From: Marinobacter sp. HL-58
GTDB taxonomy: Bacteria; Pseudomonadota; Gammaproteobacteria; Pseudomonadales; Oleiphilaceae
Direction: 5' to 3'
NCBI RefSeq assembly: GCF_001314605.1
Contig: NZ_LIHP01000016.1
Location: 496,001-560,000, forward strand
Length of the DNA stretch: 64,000 nt
Shown: in pieces, positions 17,885-27,387 of the stretch
Numbering within the stretch: position 1 is the stretch's first letter
Layout of the letters: each line of letters opens with the position of its first letter
Notes under the pieces: generated by a model
Told to the model about the DNA's origin: nothing
Database searches by the model: none
Seen by the model: only the letters and a program-made list of their open reading frames with translations
Translations under genes and position numbers: made by a program

Positions 17885-18676
17885 ATGACTCAACCGAGCA
17901 TTCTTCTCGAAATCGATCAGGGTGTGGCTTTGCTTACCCTCAACCGCCCCGACAACCTGAACAGCTTCAATGTCGAAATGCACGAGCGCATGCGGGAAGC
18001 CATCAGCAAGGTGCGCAAGGATGAATCTGTCCGGGTGCTCGTCATTACCGGCGCCGGCCGCGGATTCTGTGCCGGGCAGGACCTGGCCGACCGTAGCGTA
18101 TCTCCGGACCAGGAAGTGCCGGACCTGGGCGCGTCCCTGGAGAATTACTACAACCCGCTGATGCGGAGCCTGCGGGACCTGCCAATGCCGGTGCTCTGTG
18201 CCGTCAATGGGGTTGCTGCCGGCGCCGGCGCCAACATTGCCCTTGCCTGCGATATCACGCTGGCGGCCCGCTCCGCCAATTTTGTTCAGGCATTCTGCAA
18301 GTTGGGGCTGGTACCGGATTCCGGCGGCACCTGGACCCTGCCCCGTGTAGCCGGCATGGCCCGGGCCAAAGGCATGGCTCTTCTGGGCGACAAGATCAGC
18401 GGCGAACAGGCAGAGAGCTGGGGCATGATCTGGCGCTGCGTGGATAACGAGCAGCTCATGGAAGAAACCATGAAGCTGGCCCGCCATTTCGCGACCCAGC
18501 CCACCAAGGGTCTCGCCCTGATCAAGCGCGCCCTGCATGCCAGCGCCAGCAACACCTTTGAAGAACAGATCAACCTTGAAAGAGATCTTCAGCGCATGGC
18601 CGGGCGAACCGAGGATTACCGTGAGGGCGTCTCCGCCTTCATGGAAAAACGTACGCCAGCTTTCAAGGGGAAATAA
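17885..18676 (+). CDS. paaG: 1,2-epoxyphenylacetyl-CoA isomerase
   Basis: PaaG isomerises the ring 1,2-epoxide of phenylacetyl-CoA to the seven-membered oxepin-CoA and can also shift double bonds in later intermediates. The 263-residue crotonase-fold protein has GAGRGFCAGQDLADR and LVPDSGGTWTLPR. The Asp in the latter takes the place of the Glu seen in hydratases, as known for PaaG. It is 45 bp after paaF and 3 bp before paaH. Confidence 0.95.
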   Translation: MTQPSILLEIDQGVALLTLNRPDNLNSFNVEMHERMREAISKVRKDESVRVLVITGAGRGFCAGQDLADRSVSPDQEVPDLGASLENYYNPLMRSLRDLPMPVLCAVNGVAAGAGANIALACDITLAARSANFVQAFCKLGLVPDSGGTWTLPRVAGMARAKGMALLGDKISGEQAESWGMIWRCVDNEQLMEETMKLARHFATQPTKGLALIKRALHASASNTFEEQINLERDLQRMAGRTEDYREGVSAFMEKRTPAFKGK

Positions 18677-18679
18677 TTC

Positions 18680-20197
18680 ATGAAACTGGACACCCAGACA
18701 CGTATTGCCGTGATCGGTGCCGGCGCCATGGGCTCCGGCATCGCCCAGGTAGCGGCCCAGGCCGGCCACCGGGTTTACCTGCACGACCAGAGAGAAGGCG
18801 CCGCACAGAAGGGGCGTGACGGCATTGCCAACCAACTTCAGCGCCGCGTCGACAAGGGCAAGATGGAACAGCAGGAGCTGGACGACGTGATCAGCCGGAT
18901 CCAGCCGGTGGCCAGCCTTGACGAAGTGGCAGAAGCCGGGCTGGTGATCGAGGCGATCATCGAGGATCTCGATATCAAGCGCCAGCTGCTGGAAAGCCTG
19001 GAAGAGCTGTGTGCCGAAGATACCATCCTTGCCACCAATACCTCTTCCATCTCGGTTACCGCCCTTGGCGCGGATATGAAAAAGCCCGAGCGCCTGGTGG
19101 GAATGCACTTCTTTAATCCGGCGCCCCTGATGGCACTGGTAGAGGTGGTAATGGGCCTGGCCACCAGTAAAGCCATTGCCGAGACCGTTCACGCCACTGC
19201 AACCGCCTGGGGCAAGAAACCGGTCTACGCCACATCGACTCCCGGCTTCATCGTCAACCGTGTTGCCCGCCCGTTTTACGCAGAAAGCCTGCGCCTGCTG
19301 CAGGAACAGGCAACCGATGCCGCAACACTGGATGCTCTCATCCGCGAATCCGGCCAGTTCCGTATGGGCGCGTTTGAGCTAACCGATCTGATCGGCCACG
19401 ACGTCAACTACGCGGTCACCAACTCGGTGTTCAATTCCTACTACCAGGACCCGCGCTTCCAGCCGTCACTGATCCAGAAAGAACTGGTGGAAGCCGGGCG
19501 CCTCGGGCGCAAAACCGGCCAGGGCTTTTATCCCTATGGCGAAGGCGCCGAAAAGCCGCGGCCACAAACGGAAACGGAGCACCTCTGCGACGAAACCGTG
19601 GTGATCGTTGAAGGCAACGCCGGTGCTGCAGCCCCCCTGGTCGAGCGCCTGAAAGAGTCAGGCCTGACCATTGTCGAGCGCGATGGCCCCGGCCAGCTTC
19701 GCTTTGGCGATGCCGTGCTGGCCCTGACCGATGGCCGCATGGCGACAGAACGGGCCGCAGCTGACGGCATCTCCAACCTGGTGCTGTTCGATCTGGCGTT
19801 TGATTACAGCAAGGCCTCCCGGCTTGCTCTGGCTCCGGCCGAACAGAGCTCGGACGCAGCAGTTTCCTGTGCCTGCGCTTTACTGCAGAAAGCGGGTATC
19901 GCTGTCAGCCTGATTGCAGACCGCCCCGGCCTGGTGGTCATGCGCACCGTCGCCACACTGGCCAACGAGGCTGCCGACGCTGCCCTCCACGGTGTCGCCA
20001 CCATCGATGATATCGACCTGGCCATGAAAGCGGGCCTGAATTATCCCGAGGGTCCTCTGAGCTGGAGCGACCGCCTCGGAGCAGGCCAGGTGTTTAACGT
20101 GCTGACAAACATCCAGAACAGCTACGCAGAAGACCGGTATCGGCCTGCCCTGCTGCTCAGGAAAAACGCATTTGCACAAAGGGGGTTTTATTCATGA
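18680..20197 (+). CDS. paaH: 3-hydroxyadipyl-CoA dehydrogenase
   Basis: PaaH oxidises 3-hydroxyadipyl-CoA to 3-oxoadipyl-CoA with NAD+. The 505-residue protein has an N-terminal Rossmann domain (GAGAMGSGIAQVAAQAG), the catalytic MHFFNPAPLMALVEVV and two 3HCDH C-terminal domains (about 190-290 and 405-500), the long form usual for PaaH. It lies 3 bp after paaG and overlaps paaI as ATGA. Confidence 0.95.
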   Translation: MKLDTQTRIAVIGAGAMGSGIAQVAAQAGHRVYLHDQREGAAQKGRDGIANQLQRRVDKGKMEQQELDDVISRIQPVASLDEVAEAGLVIEAIIEDLDIKRQLLESLEELCAEDTILATNTSSISVTALGADMKKPERLVGMHFFNPAPLMALVEVVMGLATSKAIAETVHATATAWGKKPVYATSTPGFIVNRVARPFYAESLRLLQEQATDAATLDALIRESGQFRMGAFELTDLIGHDVNYAVTNSVFNSYYQDPRFQPSLIQKELVEAGRLGRKTGQGFYPYGEGAEKPRPQTETEHLCDETVVIVEGNAGAAAPLVERLKESGLTIVERDGPGQLRFGDAVLALTDGRMATERAAADGISNLVLFDLAFDYSKASRLALAPAEQSSDAAVSCACALLQKAGIAVSLIADRPGLVVMRTVATLANEAADAALHGVATIDDIDLAMKAGLNYPEGPLSWSDRLGAGQVFNVLTNIQNSYAEDRYRPALLLRKNAFAQRGFYS

Positions 20198-20640
20198 GCG
20201 AGATGGACCCGCAAACACTCGCCGAGGAATGCGCAAAAGCCATGTTTTCCCGGGACCGGGCGAGCCAGAACCTGGGCATGAAGATTGAATCCGTCGCCCC
20301 AGGCAAAGCGGTTCTCACCATGACCGTGACCGGCGACATGATCCAGGGCCACGGCTCCTGCCACGGCGGGTATCTGTTCACTCTGGCCGACTCCGCTTTT
20401 GCTTTCGCCTGCAACAGTTATGACCGGGCCACCGTCGCCTCCGGTTGCAGCATTGATTATATGTCCGGCGCCAAGGAAGGTGACCGTCTCACCGCCACTG
20501 CCGAAGAGCAGGCGCGCGGCGGCCGCACCGGCGTTTACGACATAACACTAACCAATCAGGACAACCGCAAGGTCGCCCTGTTCCGGGGCCGCTCCTATGA
20601 GGTTCGCGGCACCGTACGCAATTCAGAGGAAAATTCATGA
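20194..20640 (+). CDS. paaI: Hydroxyphenylacetyl-CoA thioesterase PaaI
   Basis: PaaI is a hotdog-fold thioesterase that frees CoA from stalled aryl-CoA intermediates. The 148-residue protein has [19 protein letters not shown], where the Asp is the expected catalytic acid of the PaaI group. It overlaps paaH at its start and paaJ at its end, both as ATGA, so translation is coupled. Confidence 0.95.
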   Translation: MSEMDPQTLAEECAKAMFSRDRASQNLGMKIESVAPGKAVLTMTVTGDMIQGHGSCHGGYLFTLADSAFAFACNSYDRATVASGCSIDYMSGAKEGDRLTATAEEQARGGRTGVYDITLTNQDNRKVALFRGRSYEVRGTVRNSEENS

Positions 20641-21884
20641 GCGCGGACAACCTTCTTAAAGACGCCTATATCGTCGACGCCATCCGCACCCCGATTGGCC
20701 GCTACGGCGGTGCTCTCTCCGCCGTGCGTGCGGACGATCTGGGCGCGATTCCCATCAAGGCACTGACCGAACGGCACCCGGACCTGGACTGGTCAAAAAT
20801 CGATGACGTTCTGTATGGCTGCGCCAACCAGGCTGGTGAAGACAACCGGGACGTTGCCCGAATGTCGTTACTGCTGGCAGGCCTGCCGGTTGACGTGCCA
20901 GGCAGCACCATCAATCGACTGTGCGGATCCGGCATGGACGCAATCGGTACCGCCGCCCGTGCTATTCGTACCGGCGAGGCCAGACTGATGATTGCCGGCG
21001 GCGTGGAGTCCATGTCCCGGGCACCGTTTGTCATGAGCAAGGCAGAGTCAGCATTCAGTCGCAAGGCAGAAATCTTTGATACAACCATCGGGTGGCGTTT
21101 TGTGAACCCGGTGCTCAAGAAGCAGTATGGAATCGATTCCATGCCGGAGACCGCAGAGAACGTGGCTGCCGATTTCGGCGTTTCCCGGGAAGATCAGGAC
21201 GCTTTTGCACTGCGCAGCCAGCAGCGTACTGCTGCGGCCCAGGCAGCCGGCCGCATGGCTGAGGAAATCACGCCGGTCACAATTCCACGGCGCAAGCAGG
21301 ATCCGCTGGTTGTGGACACCGATGAACACCCTCGCGAGACCAGCATGGAACAGCTCGCCAAACTGCCGACGCCGTTCCGCGAAAACGGAACCGTGACAGC
21401 GGGTAACGCATCGGGCGTTAACGACGGCGCCTGCGCCCTTCTGCTGGCGGGTGCCGATGCCGTGAAAGAATACGGCCTCAAGCCCAGGGCACGGGTGGTT
21501 GCCATGGCAACTGTCGGTGTTGAACCCAGGATCATGGGCTTCGGTCCGGCACCGGCAACCCGCAAGGTGCTGGCGACAGCCGGCCTGGAACTGGCCGATA
21601 TGGATGTCATCGAACTCAATGAAGCCTTCGCTGCCCAGGCTCTCGCAGTAACCCGGGATCTCGGCCTGCCGGACGACGCGGAGCATGTGAACCCGAACGG
21701 CGGCGGCATTGCCCTCGGACACCCCCTTGGCATGAGCGGTGCCCGGCTGGTGACCACAGCACTGTACGAACTGGAGCGTCGCCATGCAGCGGGCAAGAGA
21801 GCCCGCTACGCCCTGTGCACCATGTGTATTGGTGTCGGCCAGGGTATTGCGACCATTATTGAGCGGGTGGATGCGGCGCAGTAA
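20637..21884 (+). CDS. paaJ: 3-oxoadipyl-CoA / 3-oxo-5,6-dehydrosuberyl-CoA thiolase
   Basis: This beta-ketothiolase cleaves 3-oxo-5,6-dehydrosuberyl-CoA early and 3-oxoadipyl-CoA last, giving acetyl-CoA and succinyl-CoA. The 415-residue protein has the nucleophile Cys in [30 protein letters not shown] and the second Cys in [10 protein letters not shown]. Sequence alone cannot separate PaaJ from PcaF; its place inside paaFGHIJK decides the name. It is about 59 bp upstream of paaK. Confidence 0.93.
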   Translation: MSADNLLKDAYIVDAIRTPIGRYGGALSAVRADDLGAIPIKALTERHPDLDWSKIDDVLYGCANQAGEDNRDVARMSLLLAGLPVDVPGSTINRLCGSGMDAIGTAARAIRTGEARLMIAGGVESMSRAPFVMSKAESAFSRKAEIFDTTIGWRFVNPVLKKQYGIDSMPETAENVAADFGVSREDQDAFALRSQQRTAAAQAAGRMAEEITPVTIPRRKQDPLVVDTDEHPRETSMEQLAKLPTPFRENGTVTAGNASGVNDGACALLLAGADAVKEYGLKPRARVVAMATVGVEPRIMGFGPAPATRKVLATAGLELADMDVIELNEAFAAQALAVTRDLGLPDDAEHVNPNGGGIALGHPLGMSGARLVTTALYELERRHAAGKRARYALCTMCIGVGQGIATIIERVDAAQ

Positions 21885-21943
21885 TCCTGCCGCTTTCACC
21901 AAACAATGATCATCAAAGCACAAGAACAGCGCAGGACCGAATC

Positions 21944-23254
21944 ATGAGCTTACCACTCCAGAAAATTGGCAAACTTGACCGGATGGAGACCGCCAGCATT
22001 GACGAGCTCCGCCATGAACAGCTTCAGCGTCTGCGTTGGAGCCTGATTCACGCTTACACCAATGTGCCGTTCTACCGGAACGCCTTTGACCAAATCGGCC
22101 TTAAGCCGATGGACATCAATTCCCTGGAGGACCTGGCCAAGGTACCGTTTACCACCAAAGCGGATCTGCGCGACAACTACCCCTTTGGCATGTTCGCCAC
22201 CCCGATGTCGGACGTGGTGCGGGTACACGCCTCCAGCGGGACAACCGGTAAACCAACCGTAGTGGGATACACCCAGAGCGACATCAACACCTGGGCCGAC
22301 GTTGTTGCTCGCTCCATTCGTGCCGGTGGCGGCTCCCGCGGTGACAAGGTTCATGTGGCCTATGGCTACGGCCTGTTCACGGGCGGGCTTGGCGCCCATT
22401 ACGGGGCCGAGCGCCTCGGATGTACGGTTATCCCCATGTCGGGAGGCCAGACCGAGAAACAGGTCCAGCTGATCAAGGACTTCCAGCCGGACATCATCAT
22501 GGTGACGCCCTCCTACATGCTGAACATTGCCGACGAGATGGATCGCCAGGGCATTGACCCGCACAAGCTGCCGTTGCGTCTGGGCATTTTCGGGGCAGAG
22601 CCCTGGACCAACGCCATGCGCACCGAGATCGAGGAACGGCTCGGCATACAGGCCCTGGATATCTATGGCCTGTCCGAAGTCATGGGCCCCGGTGTTGGCA
22701 TGGAGTGCGTCGAAACCAAAGACGGCCCCACCATCTGGGAAGATCACTTCTACCCGGAAATCATCAATCCGGAAACCGGCGAAGTTCTACCCGACGGGGA
22801 ATACGGAGAGCTGGTCTTCACCTCGCTGACCAAGGTGGCCCTGCCGATCCTGCGCTACCGCACACGGGATCTCACCCGCCTGCTGCCGGGCACCGCAAGG
22901 CCAATGCGCCGGATCGACAAGATTACCGGTCGCAGTGATGACATGCTGATTATCCGTGGTGTGAATGTGTTCCCGAGCCAGATCGAGGAACAGGTGCTCA
23001 AGTGCGAAGCCCTGGCCCCCCACTACGAGATCGAAGTTTACAAGGAAGGCAACATGGACTGCGTGGATATCCGGACCGAACTGAAACCAGGAGCCACCGA
23101 CAGCCCGGAAAGTCGCGCCGCTGCGGCCAAGGAACTGGCACACCACATCAAGTCCTACATCGGCATCAGCACCCGCATAGAAGTCGTCGAACCCAACCGC
23201 CTGGCGCGGTCGGAAGGCAAGGCCAAGCGTGTATTTGACCATCGCAAGAAATAG
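21944..23254 (+). CDS. paaK: Phenylacetate-CoA ligase
   Basis: PaaK activates phenylacetate to phenylacetyl-CoA with ATP, the entry step. The 436-residue AMP-forming enzyme has the P-loop-like HASSGTTGKPTVVGYT, GIFGAEPWTNAMR, YGLSEVMGPG and the C-terminal TGRSDDMLIIRGVNVFPSQ, all standard for the family. AGGA lies ahead of ATG 21944. It is last in the first paa unit and is followed by a strong hairpin. Confidence 0.96.
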   Translation: MSLPLQKIGKLDRMETASIDELRHEQLQRLRWSLIHAYTNVPFYRNAFDQIGLKPMDINSLEDLAKVPFTTKADLRDNYPFGMFATPMSDVVRVHASSGTTGKPTVVGYTQSDINTWADVVARSIRAGGGSRGDKVHVAYGYGLFTGGLGAHYGAERLGCTVIPMSGGQTEKQVQLIKDFQPDIIMVTPSYMLNIADEMDRQGIDPHKLPLRLGIFGAEPWTNAMRTEIEERLGIQALDIYGLSEVMGPGVGMECVETKDGPTIWEDHFYPEIINPETGEVLPDGEYGELVFTSLTKVALPILRYRTRDLTRLLPGTARPMRRIDKITGRSDDMLIIRGVNVFPSQIEEQVLKCEALAPHYEIEVYKEGNMDCVDIRTELKPGATDSPESRAAAAKELAHHIKSYIGISTRIEVVEPNRLARSEGKAKRVFDHRKK

Positions 23255-23267
23255 GTCTGCATGACCC

Positions 23268-23306
23268 GCGCAGAGCCAGCCGCCGCCCTTGCGGCTGGCT
23301 CTGCGC
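23268..23306. terminator. Perfect 16-bp hairpin after paaK
   Basis: GCGCAGAGCCAGCCGC (23268-23283) and its exact complement (23291-23306) flank a 7-nt loop. There is no T-run, so it may end transcription inefficiently or protect the upstream mRNA rather than act as a classical terminator. Confidence 0.55.
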
Positions 23307-23583
23307 CACTCCATGCCCTGCCGCACCTGGCCCACTGACCGATTTAAATTTGCTTTCCCGTCGCTGATCTCAATAGCATTTAGTCACGTATCACATTTTT
23401 AATGATTAAAATCAACATGATAACCCCAATTAATCAATACGGCTAAAATAATATGACACACAAAGACTATTCTTGATATTTATTCAGTATCATATAATAT
23501 GGACGTATTCGCCCTCTGATGTTATCCGAGGGTCCCAGTGTTCACGGAGCCACAGAACAACAAGCCCGATCCGGAGGTATTTT
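23307..23583 (+). promoter_or_regulatory. paaA upstream control region
   Basis: The AT-rich gap of 329 bp between paaK and paaA has no gene. After the hairpin come GTATCA (about 23388), the palindrome TGATT-AA-AATCA (23403-23414), a promoter near 23473-23500 with GTATCA embedded (about 23487), and a GGAGGT ribosome-binding site about 6 bases before paaA. Confidence 0.55.
23473..23500 (+). promoter_or_regulatory. paaA promoter candidate
   Basis: TTGATA (23473-23478) is followed by overlapping -10 choices: TATAAT (23493-23498, 14-bp spacing) or TAATAT (23495-23500, 16-bp spacing). The sequence in between contains the GTATCA motif also found at the paaF and livK promoters. Confidence 0.5.
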
Positions 23584-24576
23584 ATGTACGCCCAGCTCGT
23601 TGAAACCGGCGCCAAGCGCCTGAAGACCATGGAAGAGATGTCGCCTGAAGAGCGCGAGTTTCAGGAAAAGGTTGACGCCGAAACCAAGATCGAACCCAAG
23701 AACTGGATGCCTGAAGGCTACCGGAAGACTCTGGTTCGTCAGATTTCCCAGCACGCCCACTCTGAAGTGGTCGGCATGCTGCCAGAAGGTAACTGGGTTA
23801 CCCGGGCCCCTACCCTGAAGCGCAAGCTCCAGCTGATGGCCAAGATCCAGGACGAAGCAGGCCACGGCCTGTATCTCTACAGTGCCATGGAAACTCTCGG
23901 TGCAGATCGCGACGAAGAAATCGAGAAACTGCACCAGGGTAAAGCCAAGTATTCCAGCATCTTCAATTACCCGACTCTGAACTGGGCGGATATGGGTGCT
24001 GTGGGCTGGCTGGTCGATGGTGCCGCCATTGTCAACCAGGTGGTGCTGCAGCGTACCTCCTACGGTCCTTACTCCCGCGCCATGGTCCGCATCTGTAAGG
24101 AAGAGAGTTTCCACCAGCGCCAGGGTTACCAGATCCTGCTGGACATGATGCGTGAAGGCACCGAAGAGCAGAAAGCCATGGTGCAGGACGCCATCAACCG
24201 CCTGTGGTGGCCGGCCCTGATGATGTTCGGCCCGCACGATGACGAGTCTCCGAACTCGCAGCAGTCCATGGCCTGGAAGATCAAGCGCAAGAGCAACGAT
24301 GAACTGCGCCAGATGTTTATTGACCAGACGATTCCGCAGCTTGAATTCCTGGGATGCACCGCGCCGGATCCGGACCTGAAATGGAACGAAGAAACCGGCC
24401 ACTACGATTTTGGTGAGATCAACTGGCAGGAATTCTACGACGTTCTCAAGGGTAACGGCCCTTGTAACCGCGAGCGTATCAATACTCGCAAGAAAGCAAT
24501 TGACGAAGGCGCATGGGTCCGAGAAGCGGCCGTCGCCTATGCCAAAAAACAAAAACAGCGCGCACAAGCCGCTTGA
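23584..24576 (+). CDS. paaA: Phenylacetyl-CoA 1,2-epoxidase catalytic subunit
   Basis: PaaA holds the diiron centre that epoxidises the aromatic ring of phenylacetyl-CoA with O2. The 330-residue protein has the diiron ligand helices [17 protein letters not shown] and [17 protein letters not shown] (both E-x-x-H), and the substrate-side [21 protein letters not shown] ahead of ATG 23584 sets the start. It is the first gene of paaABCDE, whose products (A, B, C, E) form the oxygenase complex. Confidence 0.97.
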   Translation: MYAQLVETGAKRLKTMEEMSPEEREFQEKVDAETKIEPKNWMPEGYRKTLVRQISQHAHSEVVGMLPEGNWVTRAPTLKRKLQLMAKIQDEAGHGLYLYSAMETLGADRDEEIEKLHQGKAKYSSIFNYPTLNWADMGAVGWLVDGAAIVNQVVLQRTSYGPYSRAMVRICKEESFHQRQGYQILLDMMREGTEEQKAMVQDAINRLWWPALMMFGPHDDESPNSQQSMAWKIKRKSNDELRQMFIDQTIPQLEFLGCTAPDPDLKWNEETGHYDFGEINWQEFYDVLKGNGPCNRERINTRKKAIDEGAWVREAAVAYAKKQKQRAQAA

Positions 24577-24593
24577 TACCGGAGGAATGCAAT

Positions 24594-24875
24594 ATGTCTG
24601 AATGGCGCCTTTACGAAGTTTTTGTGCGGTCCAAGCACGGCCTGAACCACAAACACGTGGGCAGCGTGCATGCCTCTGACGCCGAGATGGCCATGGAAAA
24701 CGCCCGCGATCTGTACACACGCCGTAATGAAGGGGTAAGTATCTGGGTCGTCCCCTCCGACACCATCACGGCCTCCGCATCCGACGAGAAGGAAGTACTT
24801 TTCGACCCGTCGGAAGACAAGATTTACCGGCACGCTTCTTTTTACGAGCTGCCCGATGAAGTCGGACACATGTAA
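24594..24875 (+). CDS. paaB: Phenylacetyl-CoA epoxidase subunit PaaB
   Basis: PaaB is the small structural subunit that bridges PaaAC heterodimers. The 93-residue protein starts MSEWRLYEVFVRSKHGLNH and contains the family HVGSVHASDAEMAMENARD and YTRRNEGVSIWVV. GGAGGA about 7 bases upstream selects ATG 24594. It lies 17 bp after paaA and 12 bp before paaC. Confidence 0.96.
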   Translation: MSEWRLYEVFVRSKHGLNHKHVGSVHASDAEMAMENARDLYTRRNEGVSIWVVPSDTITASASDEKEVLFDPSEDKIYRHASFYELPDEVGHM

Positions 24876-24887
24876 GGAGCGGATACA

Positions 24888-25652
24888 ATGACACAAGCAG
24901 AAGCCTTAAAGGAATACCTGCTGCGCCTGGCAGATTCCGACATGATCCTGGGCCAGCGGCTGTGCGAGTTATGCGGCAAGGCCCCGGCGCTTGAGGAAGA
25001 AATGGCGCTGATGAACGTTGCCCTTGACCTCGTTGGCCAGGCCCGCAACTGGTACGAGTACGCTGCCGAGCTGATTGATGATGGCCGCGATGCCGACAAG
25101 CTGGCATTCCGCCGCGATGCCCACAATTACCGCAACCTGCTGCTCACCGAGCAGCCCAACGAGGACTATGCGGTGACCATGGGCCGGCAGTTCTTCTTCG
25201 ACGTGTGGCACTACTTCACGCTCAAGAGCCTGACCGAATCCAGTGATGAGCGCATCGCCGGAATCGCCGCGAAGGCTCTGAAAGAGGCCACCTATCACTT
25301 GCGTCGGTCCTCTGAATGGGTCAAGCGTCTTGGCGATGGGACCGAAGAAAGCCATAAGCGCATGCAGGATGCAGTGGATATCCTCTGGCGCTTCACCGGT
25401 GAGCTGATCACACCGGACGACACCGATCGTGTGATGGCCGAGGCGGGCATTGGCCCGGACCCTGACCAGCTGGCCAAAGACTGGCGCGGCATGGTCAACG
25501 AGGTGCTCACCCAGGCCACCCTGACACCGGGCGCCGAAGACGCCTGGATGTATATGGGCGGCAAGCACGGCGAGCACACCGAACACCTCGGTTTCATTCT
25601 GGCAGAAATGCAGTTCCTGCAGAGGGCCTATCCCGATGCCACAACATGGTGA
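24888..25652 (+). CDS. paaC: Phenylacetyl-CoA epoxidase structural subunit PaaC
   Basis: PaaC is a ferritin-fold partner of PaaA that lacks a working diiron site. The 254-residue protein has LGQRLCELCGKAPALEEEM and ALDLVGQARNWYEYAAEL. It shows PaaA-like helices with altered metal ligands. The C-terminal YMGGKHGEHTEHLGFILAEM is conserved. Its 3' end overlaps the start of paaD by 17 bp. Confidence 0.95.
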   Translation: MTQAEALKEYLLRLADSDMILGQRLCELCGKAPALEEEMALMNVALDLVGQARNWYEYAAELIDDGRDADKLAFRRDAHNYRNLLLTEQPNEDYAVTMGRQFFFDVWHYFTLKSLTESSDERIAGIAAKALKEATYHLRRSSEWVKRLGDGTEESHKRMQDAVDILWRFTGELITPDDTDRVMAEAGIGPDPDQLAKDWRGMVNEVLTQATLTPGAEDAWMYMGGKHGEHTEHLGFILAEMQFLQRAYPDATTW

Positions 25653-26205
25653 GTCAGACCACAGGTCAGCAGTCGATATCCTGATTGCCAGTGATCGGGT
25701 GCCGGCAAACGCCCGCCCCGATCTGCTGACGGAGGACGACATCTGGGCACTTCTGGAGGAGGTCAAAGACCCGGAAGTGCCGGCAGTAAGCGTCGTGGAA
25801 CTCGGCATTGTTCGTGCCGTGCGTTGGGACGGCAAAGAACTGTCCATTGACGTAACCCCGACCTACTCCGGCTGCCCAGCCACCGAGTTGATTGAGGAAC
25901 TGATTACCGAGGCCCTGCGTGCCGCAGGCTTCCGGGATCCGAAAATCAATCAGGTGCTGACCCCTGCCTGGACCACCGACTGGATCACAGACGAAGGCAA
26001 AGAGAAGCTTCGGGCATTCGGAATCGCGCCGCCCGAGGGCAGCTCCAGCAAGCTAAGCCTGCTCGGCGAACCGGACGTCATTGCCTGCCCCCATTGTGGC
26101 AGCAAGGACACCGAACGGGTCAGCGAATTCGGATCCACCGCCTGCAAAGCCCTTTATCGCTGCAAGGAATGCCTCGAGCCCTTCGACTATTTCAAATGCA
26201 TCTAG
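25636..26205 (+). CDS. paaD: Fe-S maturation-like protein PaaD
   Basis: PaaD belongs to the MIP18/DUF59 family and is thought to help mature the metal centres of the PaaABCE oxygenase. The 189-residue protein has DDIWALLEEVKDPEVPAVSV, the DUF59 core with DPEVP, and YSGCPATELIEEL. A C-terminal zinc-ribbon follows (CPHCGS then CKALYRCKECLEPFDYFKC). The ATG lies inside the end of paaC, so expression is coupled. Confidence 0.94.
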   Translation: MPQHGESDHRSAVDILIASDRVPANARPDLLTEDDIWALLEEVKDPEVPAVSVVELGIVRAVRWDGKELSIDVTPTYSGCPATELIEELITEALRAAGFRDPKINQVLTPAWTTDWITDEGKEKLRAFGIAPPEGSSSKLSLLGEPDVIACPHCGSKDTERVSEFGSTACKALYRCKECLEPFDYFKCI

Positions 26206-26218
26206 AGCCGATACGATC

Positions 26219-27298
26219 ATGAATAAATTCTACTCACTGACCCTCAAAGAGGTCAGACCTGAAACAAGAAACGCCGTATCAATTGCTTTTGACCTGCCAG
26301 AAGATCTGGCGGACAAATTCAGCTACAAACAGGGCCAGCACCTGATTGTCAGAACGCAGATGGATGGCGAGGAAGTGCGCCGCTCTTATTCGATCTGCCG
26401 TAGCGTCAATGATCAGGAGCTGCGCATCGCGGTCAAACGGGTTGCCGGCGGCCGTTTTTCCACGTTTGCCAATGAGCAGCTGAAGCCCGGCCAGACGCTG
26501 GAAGTCATGCCGCCCCAGGGCCATTTCTCCATTGACCTGGATCCCGAGCGGGAAGGCAATTACCTGGCCGTAGCTGCCGGCAGTGGTATCACCCCGATAC
26601 TGTCGATCGTCAAGACCACCCTGGAAACCGAACCCAAGAGCGAGGTAACGCTGTTCTATGGCAACAAGGCCACCAGCAGCACCATGTTTCGGGATGAGCT
26701 CCAGGACCTGAAGAACGAATACATGGCCCGCCTGAACCTGGTTTATATCTTCACTCGTGAAGAGCAGGACATCGACCTTTATAACGGGCGGATTGACCAC
26801 GATAAGTGCGATGCCCTGTTTGATCACTGGATCAACGCCAAGGATCTCACCGCCGCCTTCATCTGTGGCCCCCAGCTGATGACCGAGGATGTCCGGGACT
26901 CGCTGCTTCGTCATGGCATGGACAAAAGCCGGATCCATTTCGAGCTGTTTACGCCAGTCGGTGGTGCTCCCCAGGCCCGTAAGGACAGGGCGCCGTCGAA
27001 AGTGGACCCGCAGTCCGTCAGCGAAGTGACCGTCATCGCCGATGGCCGTTCCCTGACCTTCCCGCTGGTTCGTGATACCAAGAGCATCCTCGAAGCCGGT
27101 AACGAGGAAGGTGCGGATCTGCCTTTCTCCTGCAAAGCCGGCGTTTGTTCTACCTGCCGCGCCAAGGTTGTGGAAGGCGAAGTGGAAATGGACCAGAACT
27201 TTGCGCTGGAAGACTACGAAGTGGAAGCGGGCTATGTGCTCTCCTGCCAGTGCTACCCGGTCAGCGACAAAGTGGTTCTGGACTACGACGAAATGTAG
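26219..27298 (+). CDS. paaE: Phenylacetyl-CoA epoxidase reductase subunit
   Basis: PaaE passes electrons from NADPH to the PaaA diiron centre. The 359-residue protein has an FAD-binding domain (QGQHLIVRT, RSYSICRSVND), an NADPH domain (AAGSGITPILSIVKT, FICGPQLM) and a C-terminal plant-type 2Fe-2S ferredoxin with CKAGVCSTCRAKV and a distal Cys in LSCQCYP. ATG 26219 starts MNKFYSLTLKEV as expected. It is followed by a hairpin before paaZ. Confidence 0.96.
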   Translation: MNKFYSLTLKEVRPETRNAVSIAFDLPEDLADKFSYKQGQHLIVRTQMDGEEVRRSYSICRSVNDQELRIAVKRVAGGRFSTFANEQLKPGQTLEVMPPQGHFSIDLDPEREGNYLAVAAGSGITPILSIVKTTLETEPKSEVTLFYGNKATSSTMFRDELQDLKNEYMARLNLVYIFTREEQDIDLYNGRIDHDKCDALFDHWINAKDLTAAFICGPQLMTEDVRDSLLRHGMDKSRIHFELFTPVGGAPQARKDRAPSKVDPQSVSEVTVIADGRSLTFPLVRDTKSILEAGNEEGADLPFSCKAGVCSTCRAKVVEGEVEMDQNFALEDYEVEAGYVLSCQCYPVSDKVVLDYDEM

Positions 27299-27327
27299 TT
27301 CCCAGCCCGCCAACAGAAAGACACTAG

Positions 27328-27360
27328 CAAGGCAAGCTCCGAGAAACGGGGCTTGCCTTG
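27328..27360. terminator. Stable hairpin between paaE and paaZ
   Basis: CAAGGCAAGCTCCG (27328-27341) pairs with 27347-27360 across the loop AGAAA, giving 14 pairs with one T-G wobble. It may partly terminate or protect the paaABCDE message, allowing paaZ to be expressed at a different level. Confidence 0.55.
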
Positions 27361-27387
27361 GTGTTTAAGTAACAAATGGAGTTACCC

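Noticed and set aside
17870..19192. Long minus-strand open frame (about 440 codons) opposite paaG and paaH
   Set aside because: It is a shadow of GC-rich coding sequence: no family motif, no ribosome-binding site, and the plus strand holds clear enzymes. The same applies to long antisense frames opposite mrdA, paaJ, paaA, paaE and livK.
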